38,868 nt of DNA, from positions 1-38,868 of the forward strand of contig JAKOZI010000283.1 in NCBI GenBank assembly GCA_029780075.1, read 5' to 3'. Position numbers and translations under genes: made by a program. This stretch comes from Pseudomonadota bacterium. Lineage in GTDB: Bacteria > Pseudomonadota > Gammaproteobacteria > Burkholderiales > Rhodocyclaceae. The notes beneath the pieces were generated by a model that was not told the DNA's origin, did not search any database, and saw nothing but the letters and a program-made list of their open reading frames with translations. This document shows, piece by piece, positions 8,889 through 18,446 of this stretch. Position 1 is the first letter of the stretch. Each line of letters starts with the position of its first letter.

Positions 8889-9854
8889 TCAACGAAACAG
8901 CGGCCGGCCGGAGCCCAGAAGTGTCCCCAGCAGCGTACCAGCCACCCCTTGTGACGAATCGGCACGCAGGCGCTTGGCAAAGCGCTCGGCGATGTTCTCC
9001 TTGATCGTGAACTCGACGATCCGGTCCGCCTTGATCACGTCGCGGGCCACCGAACCAACGGTCCCAAAACCATCGGCGAGACCCAGGCGAACGCTCTGGC
9101 TACCGGTCCACATCAGGCCGCTGAACATATCCGGCGTTTCCTTCAGGCGCGTCCCCCGCCCGCGCCGGACGATCTCGATGAACTGCTTGTGTATCTCGCG
9201 CAACAAGACCTGCGCGTGCTCCTTCTGTTTCGCGTCCTGCGGCGAGAACGGATCGAGAAAACCCTTGTTCTCTCCGGCGGTGAGCAGCCTTCTCTCGACG
9301 CCGAGTTTGTCCATCGTCCCGGTGAAGCCGAAACCGTCCATCAGCACGCCGATCGACCCGACGATGCTGGCCTTGTCGACGAAGATCTTGTCGGCGGCCA
9401 CGGCAACGTAATAACCGCCGGAAGCACACAGATCCTCGACCACGACGTAGAGCGGAATCTGCGGGTGCTTGGTGCGCAAACGACGGATTTCGTCATGCAC
9501 CAGTCCGGCCTGGACCGGGCTGCCGCCCGGGCTATTGACCCGCAGGACGACGCCAGCGGTGCCCTTGTCAGCGAAGGCCGCCTGCAGCGCGTCGTTGATG
9601 TTCTGGGCACTGCCCTCGCCCTGCGCCTCGATCGTGCCATGCAGATGGATGACCGCTGTATGACGGCCGTCGGCAAGCTGCTCGGAACCGCCCCAATCGA
9701 CCACCATCACCAGCACCGCGACCAGATACGACAAGCCCGCGAGCTTGAAAAAGATTCCCCAGCGCCGCTTTGCCCGCTGCTCGTTCAAGGCGGCAAAAGC
9801 GACCTTCTCCAGCAACTGCCGTTCCCAGGGTGGGGCTTCTTCAGGGGTACTCAA
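8889..9854 (-). CDS. sppA: S49 family signal-peptide peptidase, short SppA form
   Basis: Membrane-anchored serine protease expected to degrade cleaved signal peptides on the periplasmic side. 321 residues with one membrane segment at about residues 37-53. The conserved NSPGGSPVQAG loop lies near 107-117. Catalytic Ser145 sits in CASGGYYVA, and the general base Lys197 in GENKGFLDP lies 52 residues on, as in the short Bacillus-type enzymes. The start is TTG 9854, the only start codon between an upstream in-frame TGA and the domain. It is the fourth gene of the rluC-HAD-Rieske-sppA series, after a 99-base gap. Confidence 0.92.
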   Translation of the reverse strand: MSTPEEAPPWERQLLEKVAFAALNEQRAKRRWGIFFKLAGLSYLVAVLVMVVDWGGSEQLADGRHTAVIHLHGTIEAQGEGSAQNINDALQAAFADKGTAGVVLRVNSPGGSPVQAGLVHDEIRRLRTKHPQIPLYVVVEDLCASGGYYVAVAADKIFVDKASIVGSIGVLMDGFGFTGTMDKLGVERRLLTAGENKGFLDPFSPQDAKQKEHAQVLLREIHKQFIEIVRRGRGTRLKETPDMFSGLMWTGSQSVRLGLADGFGTVGSVARDVIKADRIVEFTIKENIAERFAKRLRADSSQGVAGTLLGTLLGSGRPLFR

Positions 9855-9903
9855 GATTTCTGATCGCCTACGGTAAGCGCCGTGTCAACGGCTCACGATT
9901 CTC

Positions 9904-9927
9904 CCCACTCCCGCAAGCGGCAGTGGG
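9904..9927. other. Imperfect hairpin between the Rieske gene and sppA
   Basis: CCCACT and CCGC arms pair with GCGG and AGTGGG around a two-base loop, with one mismatch. There is no T-tract on either strand, so it is more likely an mRNA structure or processing site than a terminator. Confidence 0.3.
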
Positions 9928-9953
9928 ACGGGGGTGCGCAACGCGCATGCGGT

Positions 9954-10322
9954 TCAGTCCTGGAAGCGGTCCATCACCGTTGGCGTGAAGTACACCGCGC
10001 CATCACGTTCTTCTACGGCTACTGGCGTCAGGCCCTTGCCGTTGCAGCGACCGCCCAGACAACGACCGGATTCCGGCGCATAAAGCGCGCCATGCGTCGC
10101 GCAGATCAAGTATAACTTGGAATCGGCGAAGAATTCATTGGGCTGCCAGTCCAGTTCGATCGGCACGTGCGCGCAACGATTGAGATAGGCAAACGCGCGG
10201 CCCCGGTAACGCACGACAAATGCCGGTTCTTCCGTCCCTTGCCCGGCCACCGTAAACCGCACCCCCGGCCCCCCGTCGACCAGGTCCACCGAACGGCAGA
10301 TCAGGCGTGCGTGCGCAGCCAT
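9954..10322 (-). CDS. Rieske [2Fe-2S] domain protein
   Basis: 122-residue stand-alone Rieske ferredoxin-type protein. Cluster ligands are seen as Cys50-Ala-His52 and Cys74-Ala-Thr-His77. The ATG at 10322 is inside the 3' end of the HAD gene (22-base overlap), suggesting coupled translation. There is no membrane segment or oxygenase catalytic domain, so it is probably a small soluble electron carrier. Partner and substrate cannot be told from sequence. The same rluC-gph-Rieske-sppA order is, to my knowledge, common in related betaproteobacteria. Confidence 0.88.
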   Translation of the reverse strand: MAAHARLICRSVDLVDGGPGVRFTVAGQGTEEPAFVVRYRGRAFAYLNRCAHVPIELDWQPNEFFADSKLYLICATHGALYAPESGRCLGGRCNGKGLTPVAVEERDGAVYFTPTVMDRFQD

Positions 10323-10957
10323 GCGGACAATTCCTCGAGGGTGCGCACCCGCCCCAGCGGTTGCAGAGCGTCCAGCGCCGCCGCCGGATGCGCACCGTAG
10401 GCCACCGCCAGGGACGCGACGCCAGCGTTCCTGGCCATCTGCAGATCGTGCGTGGTGTCGCCGATCATCAGCGCCCGCCCGGCATCGACCGACAGCTCGG
10501 CCAGAAGTTCGTCGAGCATCTGCGGGTGCGGCTTCGAAAAGCACTCGTCCGCACAACGCGAAGCATGGAAATACCGGCCCAGGCCACTCATGCGCAAGCT
10601 GCGGTCGAGACCGAGACGGCTCTTCCCGGTGGCCACGGCAAGCAGGAAACCCGCCTCGGCCAGTTCGCCAATCAACTCCGCCACCCCGGCGAACAACTGC
10701 AACTCGTGGTCGTGCGACAGGTAATGATGGCGGTAGCGCGCGACCATCTGCGGGTAGCTTTCTTCGGGCAGGGCGGGCGACACATGCCGCAAGGCATCAT
10801 GCAGCCCGAGTCCGATCACATGCCGCGCCCGGTCATCGTCCGGCGCCGGCAACCCCAGGTCGCTGCAGGCGGCCTTGATGGCGGCGACGATGGTCGCCGC
10901 CGAGTCGAGCAGCGTGCCGTCCCAGTCGAACACCAGCAACTCAAATCTTTTCGCCAT
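10301..10957 (-). CDS. HAD-superfamily phosphatase, phosphoglycolate-phosphatase-like
   Basis: 218-residue haloacid-dehalogenase-fold hydrolase. Nucleophile Asp11 and acid/base Asp13 are in FDWDGTLLDS; motif II is in VATGKSR, the motif III Lys in FSKPHPQML, and motif IV acids in MIGDTTHD. The helical cap between residues 20 and 85 places it with the Gph/PGP subgroup. The true substrate is unknown. It overlaps rluC by 17 bases upstream and the Rieske gene by 22 bases downstream, so the three genes form a translationally linked unit. Confidence 0.9.
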   Translation of the reverse strand: MAKRFELLVFDWDGTLLDSAATIVAAIKAACSDLGLPAPDDDRARHVIGLGLHDALRHVSPALPEESYPQMVARYRHHYLSHDHELQLFAGVAELIGELAEAGFLLAVATGKSRLGLDRSLRMSGLGRYFHASRCADECFSKPHPQMLDELLAELSVDAGRALMIGDTTHDLQMARNAGVASLAVAYGAHPAAALDALQPLGRVRTLEELSAWLRTHA

Positions 10958-11933
10958 AGTCCTGCGTTTCCTTCACCGAAATTCCCTGCAGGAAGCCGCT
11001 CAGGGCGGCCGGGAGCGCCGCTTCCAGCAGCAACTCGGTGCCGAGCAGCGGATGCGGCAGGCGCATCTTCCAGGCGTGCAGAAACATCCGTTTCAGTCCT
11101 GCCCGGGAGAAGGCCTTGTTCAGCGTAAAATCACCATACTTCTCGTCGCCGGCAATCGGATAGCCCAGTTGCGCGAGATGAACGCGGATCTGGTGCGTTC
11201 GCCCCGTCCGCAGTTCCGCTTCGAGCAGGCTGAAGTGCGGCCAGCGCGCCAGCAGCCGGAACACCGTATGCGCCGCCTTGCCCTCCTCGGAAACACGCAC
11301 CCGCCGCTCACCCGAGGCCTGCAGATACTTGAGCAGCGGCAGCCGAACATGGCGCAGCGGGTCCATCCAGCGACCACAGACCAGCACCAGATAACGTTTG
11401 TCGGCGCCCCTCGCGCCGCCGTCGAGACCGCCGGCACGGAACATCTCGTGCAGCGCCAGCAGCACCGAACGCTTCTTGGCAAGCAACAGGACACCGGACG
11501 TTTCGCGGTCCAGCCGATGCGCGAGTTCGAGAAAGCGCGTCTGCGATCGCTGTCGGCGCAAAGCCTCGATCACGCCGAAGCTTTCGCCGCTGCCGCCATG
11601 CACGGCGATGCCGGCCGGCTTGTCGACGACCAGCAGGCCTTCGTCTTCGAAAATCACCGGCAGGTGCACCTTGAGCTCGGCACCGGCGACGACTTCGTGT
11701 TCCGCGACGGCGATGCGCAGCGGCGGCATGCGCAGCAGGTCACCGCTCTGCAGGCGGTAGGAAACCTCCGCGCGCCGACCATTGACGCGCACCTGGCCGC
11801 TGCGCACGATGCTATAGACGTGGCTCTTGGGCACCCCCTTGCATTTCTTCAGCAGCAGATTGTCGAGCCGCTGTCCGTGCTCATTCTCGGTAATCAGCGT
11901 CGTGGTAACGGAGCTTTTGCTAACTTCGGCCAT
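10941..11933 (-). CDS. rluC: 23S rRNA pseudouridine synthase RluC
   Basis: Isomerises specific uridines of 23S rRNA (955, 2504 and 2580 in E. coli). 330 residues: an S4 RNA-binding domain at about 20-80, then the catalytic domain with Asp142 in the HRLDRETSG motif and the RTGRTHQIRVH segment. It is divergent from rne across a 401-base gap, the same arrangement as in enterobacteria, which supports RluC over RluD. The ATG at 11933 has only a weak ribosome-binding site. Confidence 0.92.
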   Translation of the reverse strand: MAEVSKSSVTTTLITENEHGQRLDNLLLKKCKGVPKSHVYSIVRSGQVRVNGRRAEVSYRLQSGDLLRMPPLRIAVAEHEVVAGAELKVHLPVIFEDEGLLVVDKPAGIAVHGGSGESFGVIEALRRQRSQTRFLELAHRLDRETSGVLLLAKKRSVLLALHEMFRAGGLDGGARGADKRYLVLVCGRWMDPLRHVRLPLLKYLQASGERRVRVSEEGKAAHTVFRLLARWPHFSLLEAELRTGRTHQIRVHLAQLGYPIAGDEKYGDFTLNKAFSRAGLKRMFLHAWKMRLPHPLLGTELLLEAALPAALSGFLQGISVKETQDYGEKI

Positions 11934-12334
11934 TTTGAATATACTTCATTCGTTTTGCGTCTTGGGTTGAAAGAGGCGCTGACCCGTGAGACCGTCGAGC
12001 GACGCCGAATTTAATGCCATTGCGACGCACTTTCCGGCAGGCCTCAGCCGCCTCGCTTGCGCCACCTGCGCAAGATCACTCAACGCCAAACACCTGGTTA
12101 AGTACGCTCACCACGAAGTAGCGATACTACTTGAACTGCGCGCGCCGAGCACCTGTGGCGTGGCCCAGGCAGATTCCCGAGTCCTTGACGTTGAAGGCCC
12201 GACAAGCAGTCGAGTCGGCGAGATATCCCTATTAGTTGCCTTGCCGGAAAGCCTTTCAGGCATCCCAGCCGCAATTGATCCGTTACTGCCTGCACAAGGC
12301 CCTGCCCCCGTGAGAGCGCGCGGGAGCCCAAATT
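11934..12334. promoter_or_regulatory. Divergent rluC/rne control region and rne leader
   Basis: 401 bases without a supported gene. In E. coli a leader of similar length (about 360 bases) lets RNase E cleave and control its own mRNA. Here a perfect hairpin is visible at 12056-12074 (7-bp stem, CACCT loop). I could not find a convincing -35/-10 pair for rne. An autoregulatory leader is inferred from position and length only. Confidence 0.45.
12056..12074 (+). other. Hairpin in the rne leader
   Basis: CTTGCGC-CACCT-GCGCAAG, a perfect 7-bp stem with a 5-base loop, about 260 bases upstream of the rne start codon. Possibly part of an autoregulatory structure. Confidence 0.4.
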
Positions 12335-15238
12335 ATGAAACGCATGCTGTTCAACGCGACACAGGCCGAGGAACTCCGTGTCGCCATCGTCGACGGTCAG
12401 AAGCTGATTGACCTGGACATCGAATCGGCCAACAAGGAACAGAAAAAAAGCAACATTTATAAAGCGGTCATTACGCGCATCGAACCCAGCCTGGAAGCGG
12501 CGTTCGTCGATTACGGATCGGAACGGCACGGCTTTCTGCCCTTCAAGGAAGTGTCGCGCGCGTACTTCCAGCCGGGCGTGGAAGCCGGGCGCGCGACCAT
12601 CAAGGAGGCCTTGCGCGAAGGGCAGGAACTGATCGTCCAGGTCGATAAGGACGAGCGTGGCAACAAGGGCGCGGCGTTGACCACCTTCGTCAGTCTCGCC
12701 GGACGTTATCTGGTGCTGATGCCCAACAATCCGCGCGGCGGCGGCGTCTCGCGGCGTGTCGAGGGCACCGAGCGCACCGAGTTGCGGGAAGTGATGGATC
12801 AGTTGCAGGTCGCACCGGGCATGAGCCTGATTGCGCGCACCGCGGCGATCGGTCGCAACGCCGAAGAACTGCAGTGGGACCTCAACTATCTCCTGCAGTT
12901 GTGGAAGGCCATCGAGGCCGCCGCCCAGCAGCAGAAGGGCGCCTTCCTGATCTACCAGGAAGGCAGCCTGGTGATCCGCGCGATCCGAGATTACTTCCAG
13001 CCCGATATCGGCGAGATCCTGATCGACACCGACGAGGTCTTCGACCAGGCGCAGCAGTTCATGGAACACGTGATGCCGGGCACCGTCAACCGCATCAAGC
13101 GCTATCGCGACGATGTGCCCTTGTTCTCGCGCTTCCAGATCGAGCATCAGATCGAGTCCGCCTATTCGCGTCAGGTCGGCCTGCCCTCGGGCGGGGCGAT
13201 CGTCATCGACCACACCGAAGCCCTGGTTTCGGTCGACGTGAACTCCGGCCGCTCGACGCGTGGTGCCGATATCGAGGAAACCGCGCTCAAGACCAACCTC
13301 GAAGCCGCCGAAGAAGTCGCCCGGCAGTTGCGCCTGCGCGACCTCGGCGGCCTGATCATCATCGACTTCATCGACATGGAAAATCAGCGCAATCAGCGCG
13401 AAGTCGAGAACCGCGTCCGCGAGGCGCTGCGCTTCGACCGCGCGCGCGTGCAGACCGGCAAGATCAGCCGCTTCGGCCTGCTCGAACTGTCGCGCCAGCG
13501 CCTGCGCCCGGCACTCGCCGAGACCAGCTACATCCCCTGCCCGCGCTGTTCGGGCACAGGCCACATTCGCAGCACCGAATCCGCCGCCCTGCATATCCTG
13601 CGCATCCTCGAAGAGGAAGCCATGAAGGACAACACCGCGGCGGTGCATGCGCAAGTGCCGGTTGATGTGGCCACCTTCCTGCTCAACGAGAAGCGTACCG
13701 ATGTCCAGGCGGTCGAGTTGCGGCAGAAGGTCACCATCCTCCTGATTCCCAACATTCACCTCGAAACGCCGCAGCACACCATCACTCGCGTTCGCAACGA
13801 CGACGCCGCCCAGGAGGATCTGCAGCAGGCCTCCTACCGGATGGTCGCACTGCCGACAGCCGATGACGGCAAGGACGCCGGGGCCACTCCCGAAAGCAAG
13901 GCGCCGCGCGCGGAGGCGGCAATCAAGGGTGTCACTGCGTCGCAGCCGGCGCCGATCGTCGCCGAAAAGTCGGCGCCCGAGCCGGAACCGACCGGCACGG
14001 TCATCAGTCGCTTCCTGAAGTGGGTTGCTTCCTGGTTCCGCCGCAAGGACGAGCCCGCAGCGGTTCCACAACCCCCGCCATCGACGCGCGCCGGCACACC
14101 CGCCCGTGATGGCACGCGCGACCCGCGTCGAACCAGTGTCCGCGGACCACGCCGTGACGAGGCGCGCGAGCTTCCCGAGGGCGAGACGCGCGGCAGCCGG
14201 GAGAACAGGGAAACAGCACGGCCGCCGGCCGCAGCCGGACGCAACGGCGTGCAGAAACCGCGTGAGCCACGCGAGGCGACGAGCGCTCGCGAGCCGGCCC
14301 CCGCACGTGAGCCGCGCGAAGCGGCGGCTACCGGCACGCCGCGCGAGGCAGGGACAGCGCGTGAGCCAGGGGTGGCACGCGAACCCCGCCGTCAGCCACC
14401 CCGCGGCGAACGCCGGCCGCCAACGGCCGCCGCCGTCGCGGCGACCGGCAGCGACCTTCCACCACCGGCGACCGCACCCGTGCTGGCCGCGCCCGAGCCT
14501 GGGCAAACCAGCGAAGAGTCCGGCAACAACGCCCGTCGACGGGGGCGTCGCGGTGGCCGCCGTGAGCGTGGAGAAAGGATGGAAGACCCGGTCGAACTGC
14601 ACAACCGCGCGATCGCCGCGGAAAATGCCGTCAGCGGCGCACCCGCCGACAGCAAGCTCGCCGCTGCTCCCGAGGAACCGGCGGCCAGCCCGGCAGTTGC
14701 TGTCGCCAGCGTGGAACCTCCTGCGGTGATTGCCGAATCCGTCCCAACGGCGGCAACTCCGGCACCTGCCGACGACGTGCATACCGCTCCGGCAGACGCC
14801 GCTCCCGCTCCCCTTGCTGTCCCGCCGGCAGAGTCCGATGCGTCCGATGCTCCGGCAACGCCGGCAATGGCGGTGCTCGTCGAGCCGGCAGGCGCGACCG
14901 CAACGCCGCCGGCAACGCCCACGGCGGCAGAATCGCCGCTCCCCGAGGCCGGCGCCGCGTCGCCCAGCAGCACAGCCGCTGCCGCCCTCGACAAAGCCTC
15001 CCCAGCGGACGACGTTCCCGAGCCTGTCGCCCCGGCGCCAGCGACGACACCGTCACTCGCCCTCCAGCAAGCGATCGAGCAAAGTGGTTTGATCATGGTC
15101 GAAACGCGCCGGGATATCGCCGTAGCCCTGACCTCGGCACCTGGCGAGGAGCCGGCGGTGACGCTGCCGCCGCGCCGCAGGCGAACGGCGGTGGAGATTC
15201 CCGACGAACCACTGGTGCTGGTCGAAACCCGCCGCTAA
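12335..15238 (+). CDS. rne: Ribonuclease E
   Basis: Endoribonuclease for mRNA decay and rRNA/tRNA maturation, and scaffold of the RNA degradosome at the inner membrane. 967 residues. The N-terminal half carries the S1 domain (about 37-120) and catalytic Asp301 and Asp344, matching E. coli D303 and D346. The zinc link is Cys402-Pro-Arg-Cys405 followed by SGTGH. After about residue 510 the chain is disordered. An amphipathic helix at 557-570 ([14 protein letters not shown]) looks like the membrane-anchoring segment A. An Arg-rich stretch (585-770, including REP repeats and [15 protein letters not shown]) is probably RNA-binding. A long Ala/Pro tail ends with two copies of VETRR. The ATG is preceded by a GCGGGAG ribosome site. 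Confidence 0.97.
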   Translation: MKRMLFNATQAEELRVAIVDGQKLIDLDIESANKEQKKSNIYKAVITRIEPSLEAAFVDYGSERHGFLPFKEVSRAYFQPGVEAGRATIKEALREGQELIVQVDKDERGNKGAALTTFVSLAGRYLVLMPNNPRGGGVSRRVEGTERTELREVMDQLQVAPGMSLIARTAAIGRNAEELQWDLNYLLQLWKAIEAAAQQQKGAFLIYQEGSLVIRAIRDYFQPDIGEILIDTDEVFDQAQQFMEHVMPGTVNRIKRYRDDVPLFSRFQIEHQIESAYSRQVGLPSGGAIVIDHTEALVSVDVNSGRSTRGADIEETALKTNLEAAEEVARQLRLRDLGGLIIIDFIDMENQRNQREVENRVREALRFDRARVQTGKISRFGLLELSRQRLRPALAETSYIPCPRCSGTGHIRSTESAALHILRILEEEAMKDNTAAVHAQVPVDVATFLLNEKRTDVQAVELRQKVTILLIPNIHLETPQHTITRVRNDDAAQEDLQQASYRMVALPTADDGKDAGATPESKAPRAEAAIKGVTASQPAPIVAEKSAPEPEPTGTVISRFLKWVASWFRRKDEPAAVPQPPPSTRAGTPARDGTRDPRRTSVRGPRRDEARELPEGETRGSRENRETARPPAAAGRNGVQKPREPREATSAREPAPAREPREAAATGTPREAGTAREPGVAREPRRQPPRGERRPPTAAAVAATGSDLPPPATAPVLAAPEPGQTSEESGNNARRRGRRGGRRERGERMEDPVELHNRAIAAENAVSGAPADSKLAAAPEEPAASPAVAVASVEPPAVIAESVPTAATPAPADDVHTAPADAAPAPLAVPPAESDASDAPATPAMAVLVEPAGATATPPATPTAAESPLPEAGAASPSSTAAAALDKASPADDVPEPVAPAPATTPSLALQQAIEQSGLIMVETRRDIAVALTSAPGEEPAVTLPPRRRRTAVEIPDEPLVLVETRR

Positions 15239-15257
15239 GCCAGACCGGCAAGGCTCA

Positions 15258-15291
15258 GGACAATCTCCCGGTAGTCCCTGGGGGATTGTCC
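15258..15291. other. Hairpin downstream of rne
   Basis: GGACAATC pairs perfectly with GATTGTCC (15258-15265 with 15284-15291), with further CCC/GGG pairing inside. No T-tract follows. Possibly 3'-end protection or a weak terminator of rne. Confidence 0.4.
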
Positions 15292-15330
15292 GCCGCTCCG
15301 CAGGAAAACCAGGTCAGTGCTCAAGGGTGT

Positions 15331-15368
15331 ACACCGCCCCGGCTGCCGCAAGGCAGCCGGGGCGGTGT
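15331..15368. terminator. Very stable 17-bp hairpin between convergent genes
   Basis: 15331-15347 and 15352-15368 are perfectly complementary over 17 bp, closed by a GCAA tetraloop on the plus strand. It lies between the convergent ends of rne and the hybrid kinase. Neither side has a T-tract, so it would act as a transcript barrier or 3'-end stabiliser rather than a textbook terminator. Confidence 0.5.
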
Positions 15369-15400
15369 CATCAGCAAGCCACGCCTAAGGCAACACCGAC

Positions 15401-17950
15401 CTACAGAGGCAGATCGCCGCGCACAAAACGTTCCATTTCGGGCTTCAGACGGTCCATTTCCTCGGTAAGCGCGGTAGCGATTCCCGCACAGCGCGGCCAA
15501 TCGACGCTCCCCGCAGCAGCCTGTGCTTCGCGTTCGAGATCGAGGGCCAGGCACCGCGCTTTTTCGGCATGGAAGATGGCGAGCAGACTCTTGAGCGTGT
15601 GCGCGCTCATCGACAATTGCGGTGCATCGCGGTGGCCGAGGTGCGAGCGGATCTGCAGCAGGTGATCATCCCATTCGCCGAGCAGCATGTCCGCCATCCT
15701 CGACAACAGATCATTGTCGCCCAGATCGCGCGCTGCCGCCGCAAGATCGAGCGAAGTGGCGGTGAGTGCCACGCCGGCGCCGGATCGCAGCAGCGCCCCT
15801 TCAGTGCGCGCGGCGAGACAGCGGTCGATCGCCGCATACAGTTCGTGCGAACTGATCGGTTTGGCCACGTAGTCGTTCATTCCTGCCTGCAGGCAACGAT
15901 CACGGTCACCGTCCATGGCGTTGGCGGTCATGGCGATGATCTGCACCGCACTGAACTCCTGCGACATCACCCAGCTACGTCGCATCTCGCGAGCCCGAAT
16001 CGACTCGGTCGCCTCGATGCCGCCCATCACCGGCATCTGCATATCCATCAGGATCAGCTCGAAACGCCCCTGCTCGAAGCACTCAACGGCCTCCGCACCG
16101 TTGTGGGCCAGCGTCACACGATAGCCGCGCTTTTCCAGCAACCGTCTGGCCAGTTCCTGATTGACCGGATTGTCTTCCGCCAGCAGGACCTCGATCGTCC
16201 GCGCGTTGCTCGTCAACGCTGGCGCTGCGAACTCGAAAGGCGCCAGCATCAGCGGTTCACCGCCGGAGGACTCCGAGAGCAGTTGCAGGGCAGCCAGCAG
16301 ATCTTCCGGCGAAACCGGCTTGACGAGATGCGTAACCGCGTCGAGCGCACGCAGACGCTCGATGTTCTGGCGCTGCTGTTCGGTGGTCAACAAGACCATC
16401 AGCTTCTCCGGGCAAGCCCCCTCCCGCCACGAGTCCGTGAGCGTCAGCCCTGCGGGAGACGGCATCAGGGCGTCAACCAGCACGTAGTCGTACGGAAAAC
16501 CGACCGCCCGCGACTGCTCGATGACCTGCACCGCCTTCGCGGCGCTGCTGATCACCGACGCCTCGATGCCGTGGCGGGCAAGCATCGCCACCAGTTGCTC
16601 GGCAACCGCCGCATGCTGTTCGAGCAGCAAGGCTCGCTGGCCACTGAACTGCGGCACCGCAGGAGCAACGGCGGTACCCGCAGGGCTGCCGAAACGGCAG
16701 GTAAAGTAAAAGCACGACCCCTGGCCCTCGCTGCTGTCCAGCCACAGCCGGCCATTCATCATCTGCACCAGGTGGCTGCAGATCGTCAGGCCCAGCCCGG
16801 TGCCACCGAAACGACGGGTCGTCGAGTCGTCGCCCTGGGCGAACGCGTCGAAAATTGCGCGCTGTCGGTCCACCGGGATGCCGATGCCGGTATCGCGCAC
16901 GGCAAATCGGAGCGTCGGAGCGTCGGCAGCGGATCCTTCGAGCGAAACCGTGACCCCGATCTCTCCCCGCTCGGTGAACTTGATCGCGTTCCCGACCAGG
17001 TTGCCGAGTATCTGGCGAAGTCGCGCCGGATCACCGATCACGCGCGCGGGCACCTCGGGCGCGACCGATACGAGGACTTCCAGGCCTTTCAGATGAGCGG
17101 TCACCGCCTGCGCGCGGATCACCTCATAGACCAGGTTGGACAAGGCAAAGGGAACTTCCTCGAATCGCAGCTTGCCCGCTTCGATCTTGGAAAAATCCAG
17201 AATGTCGTTGACGATGGCCAGCAGCGATTCAGCCGACGCCTTGACCGTCTTCAGGTAACGTCGCTGCTCGGCGTCGAGCCGGGTATCGAGCGCCAGATCG
17301 GTCATCCCGATAATCCCGTTCATCGGCGTGCGAATCTCGTGGCTCATGTTGGCCAGGAAGGTGCCACGCGCCCGGTTGGCCGCTTCGGCGGCGTCCCTGG
17401 CCACCACAGCTGCCTGCTCGGCTTGCTTGAAGGCCGTGATATCGCGCTGCAGGAGCAGCATGCGCAGGGGCTCATCGCGGTCGTCGCGGGCGACGATGCG
17501 GCCCTTCAGCAGCAGCCACCGCCAGGGCCCGGCCTTGCTGCGCAGACGGCAGGCGGTTTCGAATATCGGCGTCTTTCCCTGCGCGTGCACCGCGATCGCC
17601 GTCCTGAACAACTTCAAGTCATCCGGGTGCACCAGGCTCTGCCACGCCGTGATGCTGTCTGCCAGTGCGTCCGGCGCGTAACCGAGCAACGCCTTCCAGC
17701 CCCGACCAGACTCGATGCGACCGCTGCGCAAATGCCAATCGGAAAAGGCGTCGCCCGACAGGTGGGCCTGCACGCTGCGCAGCCGGGCATGCCGGGCCAG
17801 CAAGCCATCAATACCTTCCAGGACCTGGGTCACCCTACCGGCAAGTTCGGGCTCCCGACTGGAGAGCGCCCGCATCAAATCCGCCAGCCCACTCCCGGTG
17901 TCCCCGCCTAGTGCGCCGGCAAGTCGGCGAAGCAGCGGCGAATCGTTCAT
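15401..17950 (-). CDS. Hybrid sensor histidine kinase (PAS-HisKA-HATPase-REC-REC-HPt)
   Basis: 849 residues from ATG 17950. Order: a PAS_3-type fold at about 65-175, HisKA with His204 in [12 protein letters not shown], HATPase with the N box near 317-328 and DTGIGI/GGTGLGL loops, a degenerate receiver (about 438-560), a second receiver with Asp636 in LILMDMQMP and Lys697, and a C-terminal HPt domain with His784 in SAHTLKS. In the first receiver the acidic pair is Glu-Gln (444-445), although Asp493 remains. No membrane segment is seen, so it is a soluble BarA/TorS-like phosphorelay. A GTG at 18052 with AGGGG 7 bases upstream could add 34 residues; the start is uncertain. No cognate output regulator is adjacent. 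Confidence 0.9.
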   Translation of the reverse strand: MNDSPLLRRLAGALGGDTGSGLADLMRALSSREPELAGRVTQVLEGIDGLLARHARLRSVQAHLSGDAFSDWHLRSGRIESGRGWKALLGYAPDALADSITAWQSLVHPDDLKLFRTAIAVHAQGKTPIFETACRLRSKAGPWRWLLLKGRIVARDDRDEPLRMLLLQRDITAFKQAEQAAVVARDAAEAANRARGTFLANMSHEIRTPMNGIIGMTDLALDTRLDAEQRRYLKTVKASAESLLAIVNDILDFSKIEAGKLRFEEVPFALSNLVYEVIRAQAVTAHLKGLEVLVSVAPEVPARVIGDPARLRQILGNLVGNAIKFTERGEIGVTVSLEGSAADAPTLRFAVRDTGIGIPVDRQRAIFDAFAQGDDSTTRRFGGTGLGLTICSHLVQMMNGRLWLDSSEGQGSCFYFTCRFGSPAGTAVAPAVPQFSGQRALLLEQHAAVAEQLVAMLARHGIEASVISSAAKAVQVIEQSRAVGFPYDYVLVDALMPSPAGLTLTDSWREGACPEKLMVLLTTEQQRQNIERLRALDAVTHLVKPVSPEDLLAALQLLSESSGGEPLMLAPFEFAAPALTSNARTIEVLLAEDNPVNQELARRLLEKRGYRVTLAHNGAEAVECFEQGRFELILMDMQMPVMGGIEATESIRAREMRRSWVMSQEFSAVQIIAMTANAMDGDRDRCLQAGMNDYVAKPISSHELYAAIDRCLAARTEGALLRSGAGVALTATSLDLAAAARDLGDNDLLSRMADMLLGEWDDHLLQIRSHLGHRDAPQLSMSAHTLKSLLAIFHAEKARCLALDLEREAQAAAGSVDWPRCAGIATALTEEMDRLKPEMERFVRGDLPL

Positions 17951-18237
17951 CGCCGGCAACCGATTGCGCACTGCGCGCGCCGCTCTCCAGGGCAGCAAAG
18001 GCTCCCCCGCAGTCGCGGCGCGGTAACTCGGCGACGGCCAGAAACCGCGCACGGGCAATCCCCTCTGGTCTGCATGCTTTCCCTTTCCTGGCGAGCAAAG
18101 ACCGGTCGAACGCCGCCAAGCCTGCCCTCAGCCCAAAGCCACAACATGTAGGCGCCGGCGCGAGCGATCGTGCCATCCACCCCCGTCCATTCTATCGCCA
18201 CAGAGCGGCCATCAGCCAGGCAAAGGATGAACGAATG

Positions 18238-18253
18238 GTCTACCAGGGTAGAC
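18238..18253. promoter_or_regulatory. Dyad-symmetric site, possible operator
   Basis: GTCTACC-AG-GGTAGAC, seven-base arms in perfect inverted symmetry. It lies upstream of both divergent genes and 41 bases before the -35 box of the predicted DUF5610 promoter. No regulator is known for it. Confidence 0.35.
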
Positions 18254-18293
18254 ACCCTCCGGACTCTCAGCTGCCGGCATGATCGCAACCACA

Positions 18294-18322
18294 TTGTGCA
18301 GCCAATGGCATCGGCGTAAAGT
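18294..18322 (+). promoter_or_regulatory. Candidate promoter of the DUF5610 gene
   Basis: TTGTGC, 17 bases, TAAAGT, about 125 bases upstream of the start codon. The boxes are moderate matches. Confidence 0.4.
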
Positions 18323-18446
18323 GAGGACAGTGTATGACTTTTCGGGTCGGGTCATCGCAAGGGGAGACCACTAGCGTTGGCGAGTTGCTGTACCGGGGAA
18401 GCACGCCAGCCGTCATCGATCCACTGACCAAACCAGGGAGATAGGC

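Larger units (their letters stand above)
17951..18446. promoter_or_regulatory. Divergent region between hybrid kinase and DUF5610 gene
   Basis: About 500 bases. The first 100 may encode an N-terminal extension of the kinase. The rest holds a 16-base dyad at 18238-18253 and a candidate promoter at 18294-18322. I see no other gene I can support. Confidence 0.4.

Noticed and set aside
14170-14400. Arg-Glu-Pro repeats in rne as a DNA repeat element
   Set aside because: They are in-frame low-complexity codons of the disordered RNase E tail, not an independent repeat.
12098-14782. Open frame of 894 codons on the minus strand, antisense to rne
   Set aside because: It lies opposite a clear RNase E gene. 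Its composition (Arg, Gly, Asp, Gln runs) is the mirror of GC-rich codons, and it shows no domain.
15569-17911. 780-codon plus-strand frame opposite the hybrid kinase
   Set aside because: Antisense of a well-supported kinase in GC-rich DNA; no recognisable motif, no ribosome site.
17947-18294. 115-codon minus-strand frame upstream of the hybrid kinase
   Set aside because: Overlaps the likely kinase N-terminus in another frame, has no ribosome site and no recognisable domain.
18334-18444. 36-codon plus-strand frame ending two bases before the DUF5610 ATG, possible leader peptide
   Set aside because: No ribosome site, starts almost at the predicted transcript start, and shows no regulatory codon run. 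Probably chance.
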